NCBI RefSeq assembly: GCF_016808335.1
Contig: NC_053149.1
Location: forward strand, 21,942,451-22,006,450
Reading direction: 5' to 3'
DNA from: Panicum virgatum
Lineage: Eukaryota > Streptophyta > Magnoliopsida > Poales > Poaceae
DNA: 64,000 nt
Below are positions 1 to 10,050 of the stretch, piece after piece (position 1 is the first letter of the stretch; each line of letters opens with the position of its first letter). The position numbers were made by a program, and so were the translations under genes. The notes under the pieces were generated by a model. That model was not told the DNA's origin and made no database searches. It saw only the letters and a list, made by a program, of their open reading frames with translations.

Positions 1-1687
1 AAAACGTCAAGGGTGGACTGCGGGTTCTATTTTGGGGAAACTCAGGGGCTAAAACATAAAAGCAGGGGCAGGTTTTGGAATTTCTTTTCAACTGACAAGG
101 ACTGCGGGTTCATTCTAGAAAAACTGAGGGTCTCTTTAGCAAATTGTACAGGCCGAACCGGTACGGTTGGATCTCAACCGCTGGATCACCATCCGTGGGC
201 TCAGATCTGCCATGGGTGCGATCTAATCAAGGGCGTCCAAAACGGATCGGATGGCCAGGGTTGTTTGCGGGCGACGGCGGCGGCGGAACTCACGGAGCGC
301 GGCGGCGCGCGGCCGCAGAGTCGCCGGAGTTCACCCACCCGGCGCTCCGGGGGTCAATCCGACCCGGGCTTGGGTCGGGGAGCCTGCCCGCGGTATGCGC
401 AAGGCACTGGTGGCGAGGGGGGGCTGCTTGGGGGCTCGGACGGGCTTGTGGCGGAGCGAGAAGGCGCTAGCTCGCCGGCGAGCGGCGTTGTGCGGGCGGG
501 GACGCACCACGGCTACGTTATCTCGCGCAAAAGGACTAGGAGGCTGAGGAGGCGCTTACCGAGCTTGGAATCGGACGGGGAGGTGGCGCAGGGCAGAAAA
601 TCGGGGCGGACCGGCGGCGAAGCGACGCGGCGGTCACGGGGAGGGGGAAGATTCGGCACGGCCGTGGACCGGGGTTGGAGATGGTGGCCTCCGGGTCGTT
701 GCTGGGCCCGAGGCAGAGCCGGTGCGATGCTTGGTCCGGGCTCTGGTGCGGCGGGGAGGTGAGACCACGGCGGCGGGGTGCTCTGCTTCGAGCAGAGACA
801 AGGCGACGGTTGCGGCTAGGTTTTGAGGGGGGGCAGTGAAGGTCCCAGGGGGGTGCGGTGCGGCGTTTAAGAAGGCGAGGGTCCAGGGGAACCTTGGCGT
901 GCGGGTCGTTGAAGGCGCGGCGAGATTCCCGGCGAGACTCGGGCGGGCGCTGCGCGCTGGAGAAGGAAGGGAGCGGGGAAGGGGATGACAGGCGGGGCCT
1001 CTCGGTCAGACACAGCGGTGAAAACGCGGCTGACGCGCGGGCCCGTCTGTCAGTCAAAGGGGGACCGCGCGGGCGAGTGGGAGCGCGTGTCGCGGCCGTG
1101 AGTGGGGAGGCTGGCAGGTGGGCCGGCCGGGGTTTGGGCGCGCCTCTGCGGTGAGCGGGGGAGCGCTGGGCCAAGCGGGGACGACAACCCGCGAGCGAAG
1201 CTGGGCTGAAGCGGAGGAGGGAGATTGGGCCGCGGTGCTAGGCCTCAGGGCGAGCAGGTGCGCTGGGCTGCTGCACTTCGCTGGCTGGGCCACTGGGCTG
1301 GGGAAAAGAGGTCGCGGGAAGGGACTGGGCCTGGGCGTGGAGCTTTGCCTGGGCTGACGGTTTGGGCTGGGAGGAGAGTTTGCGGGTTGGGCTGCTCACG
1401 GGTTTGGGCTGGGTTGGCTATTGGGCTGTTTCCTTCCTCTTTTCTTTTTGCAAACCTCACTCAAACTATTTGAATCCAAACTCAAATTTGAATCCAACCC
1501 TACAACACTCAAACAAGTAAAACTATGCAACGGCATGAATGCACAAACAGTTAGCCCTAAAATAAATTTTAATTACTTATGCAACAAAATTAGATTAAAT
1601 GCAAGCTAAGCAATTTAAATCCTTAGAAGATTTAAACAAACCAATTAATTTTATTATTAACTAGGAAAGTTAAATTAGGGTGTTACA
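1..1687 (-). mobile_element. Partial LTR (or solo LTR) of a minus-strand Gypsy-type element
   Basis: The stretch ends with TGTTACA at 1681-1687. Read on the minus strand this gives TGTAACACCC, an LTR start of the same kind as the TGTGACACCC terminus of element B. It breaks off exactly where an interrupted pol reading frame (1688-1933) begins, so I read it as an LTR inserted into element C, with its other end left of the window. Positions about 200-1400 are very GC-rich and open in several frames on both strands, but none shows a domain. B's LTR has a similar GC-rich block (12830-13530). The last 250 bases are AT-rich. I see no gene here. Confidence 0.6.
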
Positions 1688-1933
1688 CTCTGGATGCCAT
1701 AGGCATGGCCTTCCTCCGGTCGTTCGACTACTATCGCCGCCGGGTAGTGGAGCTGTCATAATTGGCAGTGACTGGAGGTGATGCTTGAGGTTCACGAGTG
1801 TTTTTGCGGCTTCTATAGTCCATTCAAATTTATCTTGTCACTTTAAGAGCTTGAAGAAGGGTAAGCCCCGTTCGCCCAACCTGGACAAGAATATGTTTAA
1901 GGCTGCCATGCAGCCTATAAGCTTCTAGACGTC
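1688..1933 (-). pseudogene. Gypsy pol fragment (RT to RNase H connection) of element C
   Basis: Minus-strand translation reads through typical grass Gypsy pol residues, including GLPFFKLLK, NLKHHLQSLPIM and GGRPCLWHPE, which follow the RT palm in such polyproteins. It continues the RT at 32770-33300, from which it was separated when element A inserted; the 5 bases at 1929-1933 (ACGTC) are the target duplication of A. At 1687 the frame is cut by the partial LTR, so RNase H and integrase of C are missing from the window. Confidence 0.8.
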
Positions 1934-3332
1934 TGTTGGTATTTTGTAACGTGACGAATAAATCCGCAAGCGCACGGATACCGCTGTAGCTTTCACCCAA
2001 GAGTATTACAAGGTATCGTATCCACTAGGGAACGTGAGTACACTATCTATGGGTTCAGGCTGTCCAAGGACACACACACTGGTGTAGGAGGATAGGAAAG
2101 AGAGGACTTTCGAAGATCTAGAATCTATGTTTAGAAGAAGAACTCACGTTGCCGTTATACTCCGAGCTAAAGGTATCGACCGGCTTATACAAGCCGATAG
2201 CTCTAATATGTGCTCTATCCAATATCCGAACGGGGAGGATTACTAAAAGGCTCGAACAGGGCTGTCACCACCTGCCAGCTACCTCTACAAACCGTGGGAC
2301 TATCAGACAACTGAGTGGTATAGTCCAGCCTAGACACCACGTCTACGCCTTTCCCTACTAACTCTATAGGCGATCAGGGTTATCCTTTTCTATCTGGAGC
2401 CCACTCTAGAGTCAAATGCTACTTGCTAGCATACACATCATCTAATATAAGGCAGAGATGATAACTTGTGATCTAAACTCTAATTCTAAATAAGCAAAGA
2501 AAGTCTCGAACACTTACAACCGAATAAGCATCCGTCGAGGTACAAGCAGAGAAGAGCGCCGACAAGCCCGGCACATCCCCTGACTATCTCCCTCACTCTC
2601 GTAGAGGTACAATTTGGAGAAGAGCGCCGTTGCCGGCGCCCCTCTTGAGTACCTCTACTCCTAAACTCCCTAAGACAACTCCTCACCTCAAGTGAGGACT
2701 CAATAGAAGAGATAAGGTGGAGTGTGATGTGTGTTGTGTGTGTTCCTATTCTCACCCCCTCCCCTTGTATTTATATGAGGGAGCCACCCTGGGAATGCAG
2801 CCAATCCTCCTCAAACCACCTTCTAGAGCCAATAGGGAAGTGACACGTGGAAGCTGGAGGCGAGAGGGCCCAGTGCCAGGTCAGTCGACCTCTTGGTCGG
2901 CCGATCTCTGGCCACCACCTTTCGCCCCCAATTTTGGACACGTGACTGATGAGTGGGCCCTTAGGTCGGTTCTTGGTGACTTGGCGCGAAACTATATCGG
3001 TTGCATGCCCTGGTGGGTCCATGGATCTTCTTGCTCGCGTCTGATTGGTCGAGGTAGAATTGCTTTGGATCGATGACGTGTCACGCGTGTGGGCTGAGTT
3101 TCCCTCTCATGTGCAGCTGCCAAGTGGGCCCTTTTTGCCTTTGGGCTTGCTTGTGCTTGGCCCAAGAATTTATGCCTTGGATAATATGCTCATTGCCTTC
3201 AGTTTTGGCCCAAATTCACCAGCATCTGTGGAATTTGTCAAATAATCGTCCTATGCTAACATTTATTCCTTCTGACGCTCAACTTTTGCACGATAGTTGA
3301 CGGTCAAAATGGGTCGTTAGTGACCGTCAACA
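1934..3332 (-). repeat. 3' LTR of element A (left copy)
   Basis: This LTR of 1399 bp has ends TG..CA with CAACA/TGTTG inverted termini. Its right end is followed by the polypurine tract of A. A TATA-like TATAAATA on the minus strand lies at 2768-2775. It is colinear with 7725-8652 plus 9944-10050 plus 32370-32764. Confidence 0.88.
2768..2775 (-). promoter_or_regulatory. TATA box in the LTR of A
   Basis: TATAAATA on the minus strand. The matching sequence is present in the other LTR of A (8559-8566, minus) and, on the plus strand, in the solo LTR (9139-9146), so it is a conserved promoter element of this LTR family. Confidence 0.6.
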
Positions 3333-3348
3333 AGATCCCCCACACTTA
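3333..3348 (-). other. Polypurine tract of element A
   Basis: Minus-strand TAAGTGTGGGGGATCT lies directly before the LTR start TGTTGACGG, the expected place for the plus-strand primer. About 20 bases upstream (minus sense) is CTCGAGGACGAGCAA, also found next to the tract of element F. Confidence 0.75.
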
Positions 3349-5772
3349 GTTCTTTGCTCGTCCTCGAGTAAAGGCAAGAACTAAGGCGGGCCCGACTTCA
3401 TATGATATGACACCTGCATACAGATTATTCTAGGCCTTATCTTTGCCTGTGAATTTTGATGTGTCTACCATGAATTTTTTGGGAAGTTGAAGAGTGGAAC
3501 GGTGTTGACTTCAATCTCCTCCACTTTCCTGCCATATGTCTAGGGTTTTGAAAATATTTTTGCAAAGACTAACCATAGCTTTTACTTCTCCATAGGATCT
3601 CTCATGTCGCTCACTGTGTATATATATCCTCACCAAGGCATTGCTTGTTTTCATCCTACTTCTAAATATGGCTTATGTGGAGCTCATGGTAGGGAAATGG
3701 AAGCATGCACTTGTGTCACATATATTGCAAAATCAAACAAAGGATCCATGGAGATGACAAATCAAACAAGCTGATCAAGATTGTGCTCATATGTGGAAGG
3801 TGAATGATGGAATGAAATACTCCTTTTATGAATCTCTCTCTCCTTTATTTGGATAACATGAGGACATGGCTATATATGTGTATATATATATATTTCTTTC
3901 TTTCTTTTTTCATGGACATTGATGTGTCCATTTTTTTTGGGTCATGCTTCTTGGGCATGCCATCTTTTCTCTCTCTTCTTTTTTTTTAATAGCTCATGCC
4001 TCATTTGGAGGATACTAGAGAGAGAGATCATTAAACATGGAGTTTTATTTTGTGGATGGATGGAATGGCATAGCTGACTTCTATTGTAGAAGTTCAGCTG
4101 GTGGAGTGCACATGATCTTGATCAAATAAGTATGAAAGACATCTCACTAGGGTCACAAAGTTTGATGAAGCTCAAAGCAACAACAAGGCACATATGTGTA
4201 AGATTTGTATCATGAAGGTCAGCATATGGATTTGGTAGGACAAACACGTGGAGTTGTAAAGCTATGGGGGTTTTTCTTTTTGATAAAAATTTCCCAGACA
4301 CATAAGCAGATAAAGCACAGATTCTTCCATCAAACCATATCTCACTAGTCAACAACTTAATAATTATGGGTTCCCTAAGATATGATTCACAAGCTCAAGT
4401 TTAGCAAAGAATAAAAGGTATGCAAGCCAATCATAGAGAAGCACAAGCACCAAAGGATACCTTGAGTTTAATTTTAATGATGAAGCAAGATTTCATTTAA
4501 ACTCATAGGTTAGGGAGAGTATGAGGGGTAGAGTGCACAAACCATCGCGATGAAGAATGAATGGTGGTAGTACTTGCTAGCACCAGTTGTCTTTGTCCTT
4601 TTGCATTCTGGTTCATTCGATGTTGTGTACGTGTAGTGGGAGATCTCGAGTGTATATGCATGAAAGTTCCGAGAGATCTCCCCCACACTTGTTCTTGTAC
4701 CTAGTGCTTATTCAAAAACAAAAAGATGGAAACAAACTAATAGCTCTACTGATTTTAAGAACCAAGGAGGTGCTAAAATTTATTCAAACTAAAATTTAAT
4801 CTCACCATGATACTCACTCAAGCAAGGTTGAATCAAGGTTGCATCAGCATGAGTATGCCATGCAATATTCATCCAAAACCTTGTCTTACTTTCCATTTGA
4901 ATTCAGCTCAATGACTCACCCAATTGGATTTGATTTTTCTGTAGAGGTTAGTCCACATATGCAACCAACATCTATACAAGGTATTAACTCTAGAACATCA
5001 ATCAATCTTGACACAAGGTCTAGTTTGACTGAAGAGGACATTTTAACCCAAACACCATGCTTGATTTAAAACGCCTATGAATGTGTTGTGCACCACACAC
5101 ATTCAAACCAAAGCATACAAGGGCAGATAAAGGGAGCATGGAAGCATGATTGAGCATTATTCGAAGAGAGATAGGTATGAGTTTGTACCTGGTGATCCTC
5201 GGACGACCTCTCGGTAGGGCTTTGTTTAATGTCAAAAGCAGGACATTGAGAGTACTTACAACGGCATTTTTGTTGATGGAGTCAACATTGTCACCATGGC
5301 AATCCCTCTCTCTCTCCCCCTTTATAGATTAAGATACGAGGACATACACCAATTCCAAGACAAGATATGAATTGAGAAAAGAACTTACTTCGGGGTACTC
5401 ACATACCTGCCCCACACTTGGAGTTTGCAAAACTTCAAGTGTATGGAGTTCAAGTCTCCTACTGTAGTTGTTCCTTCATCAAGGCATATCGAGGTGTTGT
5501 AGTTGGTGTAGCTCACATGTTCGTAGGCGTTGTCTATCCATCATTCTCTTTGATCTTCCCCTGGAATGGTTAGCGACCAAAAATACTCGAAGCAAAACAG
5601 TATCCTAGAACATGCTCATGCTTTTATTGAAAGGGAAATAAATAAGTAAATATATAATAGTCCGGGCTATCTCCCGACGGTGCTTTGTTTCTGGTCATAA
5701 GCTCGACTATGATAACTCTTGCAGCCATCATTGGTGATGGGTCATTGTTTCACCACCAATCGTTGAAGCTAG
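3349..5772 (-). other. Non-coding 3' interior of element A
   Basis: No reading frame with a recognisable domain in 2.4 kb. The region has a TA microsatellite near 3875-3890, pyrimidine-rich stretches at 3893-3990, and two further copies of the minus-strand motif CAAGTGTGGGG (near 4681-4692 and 5409-5420) that resemble the terminal polypurine tract. Confidence 0.6.
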
Positions 5773-7514
5773 CTACAAGGTTAGTACCACAGTGCACCCA
5801 CGAAATCTACAATGTTTATGATAAACATATACATCTACAACCAACCTTCTGAAGATTTTGCAAAAGAGGACCTTGAGTGGGTTGTAGTCCTTGTGTGTGC
5901 ACAGTGCACTAAACATGCCTAACTCTGGAGTTGCATTGAATGAGCATAGTTTTCGTGGTATGTCATTTGTGGAATCCTTTTCTTCGGACTCCAGAGTCGG
6001 CGCCTCACAAAATTCAATGGCCCATTGATTCTCCATCTCAAGAGGTTCATCGTGAAAGCTTGATGTTGATTCTCAATTAAGGTCGTGAACAACATATTCT
6101 AGGCCAGCGGGAAGAGGCTCAAACTCGATCGAGGGTCATGATGAACGTTCATCTCCACAAAAGTGAAGGCTATCTTCCGAGTCATATTCTTCAGAGGATT
6201 TTAGAACTCCAAAGAGAATGGGCTCGGATGATATGAACGGAGATGTATGCATCATCTCCTTGAGCGGGTTCTGCTCGGGAAGGGGCTTTGCCAGAAGATT
6301 TTCTAGGCAAGAGGTGGTAGTGGCAGAACCAGTTTCCCTAAGCTTTTCATCTAGGCTCCCATGAGATGCCAAATGTTTTTCTAGCGGGAGGCCTATGAGA
6401 AGATCAAAATCAAGGATATCGTAGATGTAAAAAACTAAATGCACCTCGATTTTGTCTATTGTGATAGGCATGTCCCTTGCAATCCCCCGACATTCAAAGT
6501 ACAGTCCGGATGGACTTTTAAAGTACTTGTCGGTTGGGGTTAGAGAATTGTTACCCACGAGAGTGTCCAAAAGGCACTCGGGTAAGATGCAAACATCAGT
6601 AGCAGGATCATGAAGGGCTTCTACAATTTTTCTCTTCTTACAACAAGTGATGGTTGCAGAGGTTGGGCTAATCCGAATCGCTTCGGAAGCACGCTTTGCC
6701 TCCTTTGACCAATCAATTGCGGGTGTATGGCAGAAAATTTTATCAAGTGTCTCATAAGGACACAATGATTCCTTAGGCTTCTCGTGCCTAAGATTCGAGG
6801 TGTTTTCGATGTTCCCTGAAGGGTCATCCTCGAATTGGGAAGAGAACTCCGAAGGTTGAATTTCTTCTTCCTTCGGTGTTCGTGGTTCGGGAGAGGGCTC
6901 AACAAACGAATATTGAGATGTGGAAGATGCAGGCTCAGATTCGGGTGTTGAGAGACTCTCATGGCTCGATGCGGATTCCTCCCGGCGGGGTTCACTATGG
7001 TCGGTAGAGAAGAAAGAGTCTTATAAGAAACTATCTAGGATGTCTCTTTCTTCTTCCGGAGTTGTGTGTGCGAACCATCCTCCACTAGCATCGTCAAGCT
7101 CTAGGGCAGTTTCCATGTCTAAACCCGAGTAGAAATCTTCCAATGATACTTCATTGGGTATAGACATGTCTGGGATAGATGCCAAAAGGCGTGAGAATCT
7201 AGCCCAAGCTGCACCTATGGACTCCTCTAATTGCTCAAAATCGAGGAAGTCTATCGGTAGGGAGTCTATGCACTCGGTGAGAACGAGTAACAAAAGTCAT
7301 CTCGAAGCTCCTCCCAATCACCGCTCACATTTCCTATCGTGCGGGTGTACCATTGCTCCACCCTCTCTATAAGAGAGAAGGGGAACAATTTCCACCGCAA
7401 GGCTTCTTGTGTCATGCCTAGGATTTCTAGACCCGAACACAGTTCCTTGAATTCTAGCAAATGCTCATAGGGATCTTCATGAATTTCTCCCGAGAAGGGT
7501 CGCCCCCGAACCAT
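5773..7514 (-). pseudogene. Broken gag-protease gene of element A
   Basis: Reading from 7514 leftward, the first part (7514-7266) is a Gypsy Gag segment with the residues MTQEALRWKLFPFSL and an aromatic VEQWYTRT. A frameshift near 7270-7290 moves to a second frame, which continues (IDSLPIDFLDFEQLEES, then DVSL-type Gag C-terminus) to a stop at 7021. The same frame goes on through an acidic, Ser/Pro-rich linker into a retropepsin-like part (6765-6136) with TDKYFKSPSGLYFECRGIA and DFDLLIGLPLEK, then past stops at 6136 and near 6075 to 5773 (FRRLVVDVYVYHKH). No RT follows. This gene would have made particle protein and protease. It is inactive because of at least one frameshift and several stops. 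Confidence 0.75.
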
Positions 7515-7704
7515 GGCTATGAAGCCAGGTCGAGTTCATGGTTAGATGAGGAAGATGGTGATGGCTCAAAGAACTCGCCCATTGGGGTAGAGAGCTAGGG
7601 AAAGGATAGCTGCTCCAAGGGTAGCGGTGGTAAAGGTAGAAGGAAAGAAAAGGAAAAAGATATGAGGACGACTGAGTTTGAAGATAATGTAGCTGCCGTT
7701 CCCC

Positions 7705-7717
7705 GGCAACAGTGCCA
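7705..7717 (-). other. Primer-binding site of element A
   Basis: Minus-strand TGGCACTGTTGCC a few bases inside the 5' LTR (LTR end at 7725). It resembles the TGGCGCTGTTGCC site of element F, with one change, and fixes the direction of A as minus. Confidence 0.7.
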
Positions 7718-7724
7718 GAAAGCT

Positions 7725-8652
7725 TGTTGGTATTTTGTAACGTCACGAATAAATCCGCAAGCGCACGGATACCGCTGTAGCTTTCACCCAAAAGTATTCC
7801 AAGGTATCGTATCCACTAGGGAACGTGAGTACACTATCTACGGGTTTAGGCTGTCCAAGGACACACACACTAGTGTAGGAGGATAGGAAAGAGAGGACTT
7901 TCTAAGATCTAGAATCTATGTTTAGAAGAAGAAATCAAGTTGCCGTTATACTTCGAGCTAAAGGTATCGACCGGCTTATACAAGCCGATAGCTCCAATAT
8001 GTGCTCTATCCAATATCCGAATGTTGAGGATTACTACAAGGCTCAAACAGGGATGTCAACACCTGCCGGCTACCTCTACAAACCGTGGGACTATCTGACA
8101 ACTGAGTGGTATAGTCCAACCTAGACACCACATCTACGCCTTTCCCTACTAACTCTAAAGGCGATCAGGGTTATCCTTTTCTATCTGGAGCCCACTCTAG
8201 AGTCAAATGCTACTCGCTAACATACACATCATCTAATATAAGGCAGAGATGATAACTTGCGATCTAAACTCTAATTCTAAATAAGCAAAGAAAGTCACGA
8301 ACACTTACAACCGAATAAGCATCCGTCGAGGTACAAGCGGAGAAAAGCGCCGACAAGCCCGGAACATCCCCTGACTATCTCCCTCACTCTCGTAGAGGTA
8401 CAATTTGGAGAAGAGCACCATTGCCGGCGCCCCTCCTGAGTACCTCTACTCCCAAACTCCCTAAGACAACTCCTCACCTCAAGTGAGGACTCAAGAGAAG
8501 AGATGAGGTGGTGTGTGATGTGTGTTGTGTGTGTTCCTATTCTCACCCCCTCCCCTTGTATTTATAGGAGGGAGCCACCCCAGGAATGCAGCCAATCCAC
8601 CTCAAACTGCGTTCTAGAGCCAATAGGAAAGTGACACGTGGAAGCTGGAGGC
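7725..8652 (-). repeat. 5' LTR of element A, segment 1
   Basis: Colinear with the left LTR from 1934. It ends at GAGGC (8648-8652), the target duplication of the solo LTR that follows. TATA-like TATAAATA (minus) at 8559-8566. Confidence 0.88.
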
Positions 8653-9938
8653 TGTTGACGGTCACTAACGACCAATTTTGACCATCAACTCCTGCACAAA
8701 AAGGGACTAAAATGTGGAATAAATGCTAGGATACATTTATTTACTGATGAATTCCACAGATGATGTTCTAGAATGTGTGCAGGTGATTTCCAGCTGATTT
8801 TGTAGTATAATGGTGTGGTTTGATCCAGAACGTAATATTCCAGCAAATCAAGACGCGACACATGTCAGAATGTGGAATAGATGGCCCACCAGAGCAAGAA
8901 AGCAACACTATAAGAGCCAATACCCATGCCAATGACAAGTGGGCCCAGGAAGGAATACGTGGACCAAAGGGGAAGGTCGGTGGGCCCACGGCCAGGCCGG
9001 CCGACCTACTGGTCGGCCGACCAGGCCCATGGGCCCCACCACCTCAACTTCGACATGTGGCGCGTCCCTGTTGCTTGCTTAAGTCGGTTTGCCCGAGATC
9101 AACTGCAGATGACGCCCCCCTTGGCCATGGCTCCCTCCTATAAATACAAGGGGAGGGGTAGAGAATGAAAACACACACATCACACCCTCTCAACTCACCT
9201 TTCTCCCTTGGAGCTTGAGGCCTTCATCCTAGATGCTTAGGTAGACTAGGAGGTGTAGAAGAAGAGGAGGAGAGTGAGGAGGAGTCAGGGGAAGTGCCGG
9301 GTCTGTCGGCACTCTTCTCCGCTTGTACCTCGACTGATGCTTATTCGGTTGTAAGTGTTCGAGACTTTCTTTATTTGTTTATTTGGAATTAGAGTTTAGA
9401 TCGTAAGTTATCATATCTGCCTTATATTAGTTGATGTGTATGCTAGCGAGTAGCATTTGATCTTATCTTGAGACCCAGATAGAAAAGGGTAGTCTTGGCC
9501 AGGGCTAAGGTTAGTAGGGAAAGTCGTAGACGTGGTGTCTAGGCTGGACTATACCACTCAGTTGTCTGATAGTCCCATGGTTTGTAGAGGTAGCCGGCAG
9601 GTGGTGACAGGCCTGTTCGAGCCTTTTCGTAATCCTCCACGTTCGGATATCAGATAGAGCACATATTGGAGCTATCGGCTTGTATAAGACGGTCGATACC
9701 TTTAGTTCGAAGTATAACGGCGACGTGATCTCTTCTTCTAGACATAGATTCTAGATATAGAAAGTCCTCTCTTCTGTCTTCTCCACACCAGCGCGTGTGT
9801 CCTTGGATGATCCTGAACCTGTAGATAGCGTACTCACATTTCCTAGTGGATACGATACCCTGGAATACTCCTGGGTGAAAGCTACAGCGGTATCCGTGCA
9901 CTTGCGGATTTTATTCGTGACGTTGCAAAATACCAACA
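8653..9938 (+). mobile_element. Solo LTR of the A family, opposite orientation
   Basis: The 1286-bp stretch starts TGTTGACGGTCAC and ends AATACCAACA, the same termini as the LTR of A but on the plus strand. It is flanked by GAGGC at 8648-8652 and 9939-9943. There is no interior or second LTR, so it is a solo LTR left by recombination between two LTRs. A TATA box TATAAATA lies at 9139-9146. The LTR of A resumes at 9944. Confidence 0.88.
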
Positions 9939-9943
9939 GAGGC

Positions 9944-10050
9944 GAGAGGGCCCAGTGCTAGGTCGGTCGACCTCTTGGCTGGCCGACCTCTTGGTCGGCC
10001 GACCTCTGGCCACTGTCTTTCGCCCCCAATTTTGGACACGTGACTGATGA
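9944..10050 (-). repeat. 5' LTR of element A, segment 2
   Basis: Matches 2857-2954 of the left LTR (GAGAGGGCCCAGTGC onward, with an additional copy of a CTTGGNCGGCCGACC-like unit) and stops at GACTGATGA where element B begins. Confidence 0.85.

Noticed and set aside
13..1473. Long overlapping open frames on both strands in the first 1.5 kb
   Set aside because: GC-rich low-complexity sequence inside an LTR; no domain, several start only at non-ATG codons, and frames overlap on both strands.
2149..3300. Frames of 60-120 codons in the LTR of A, such as 2717-3076
   Set aside because: Both LTR copies differ in frame and no domain is present.
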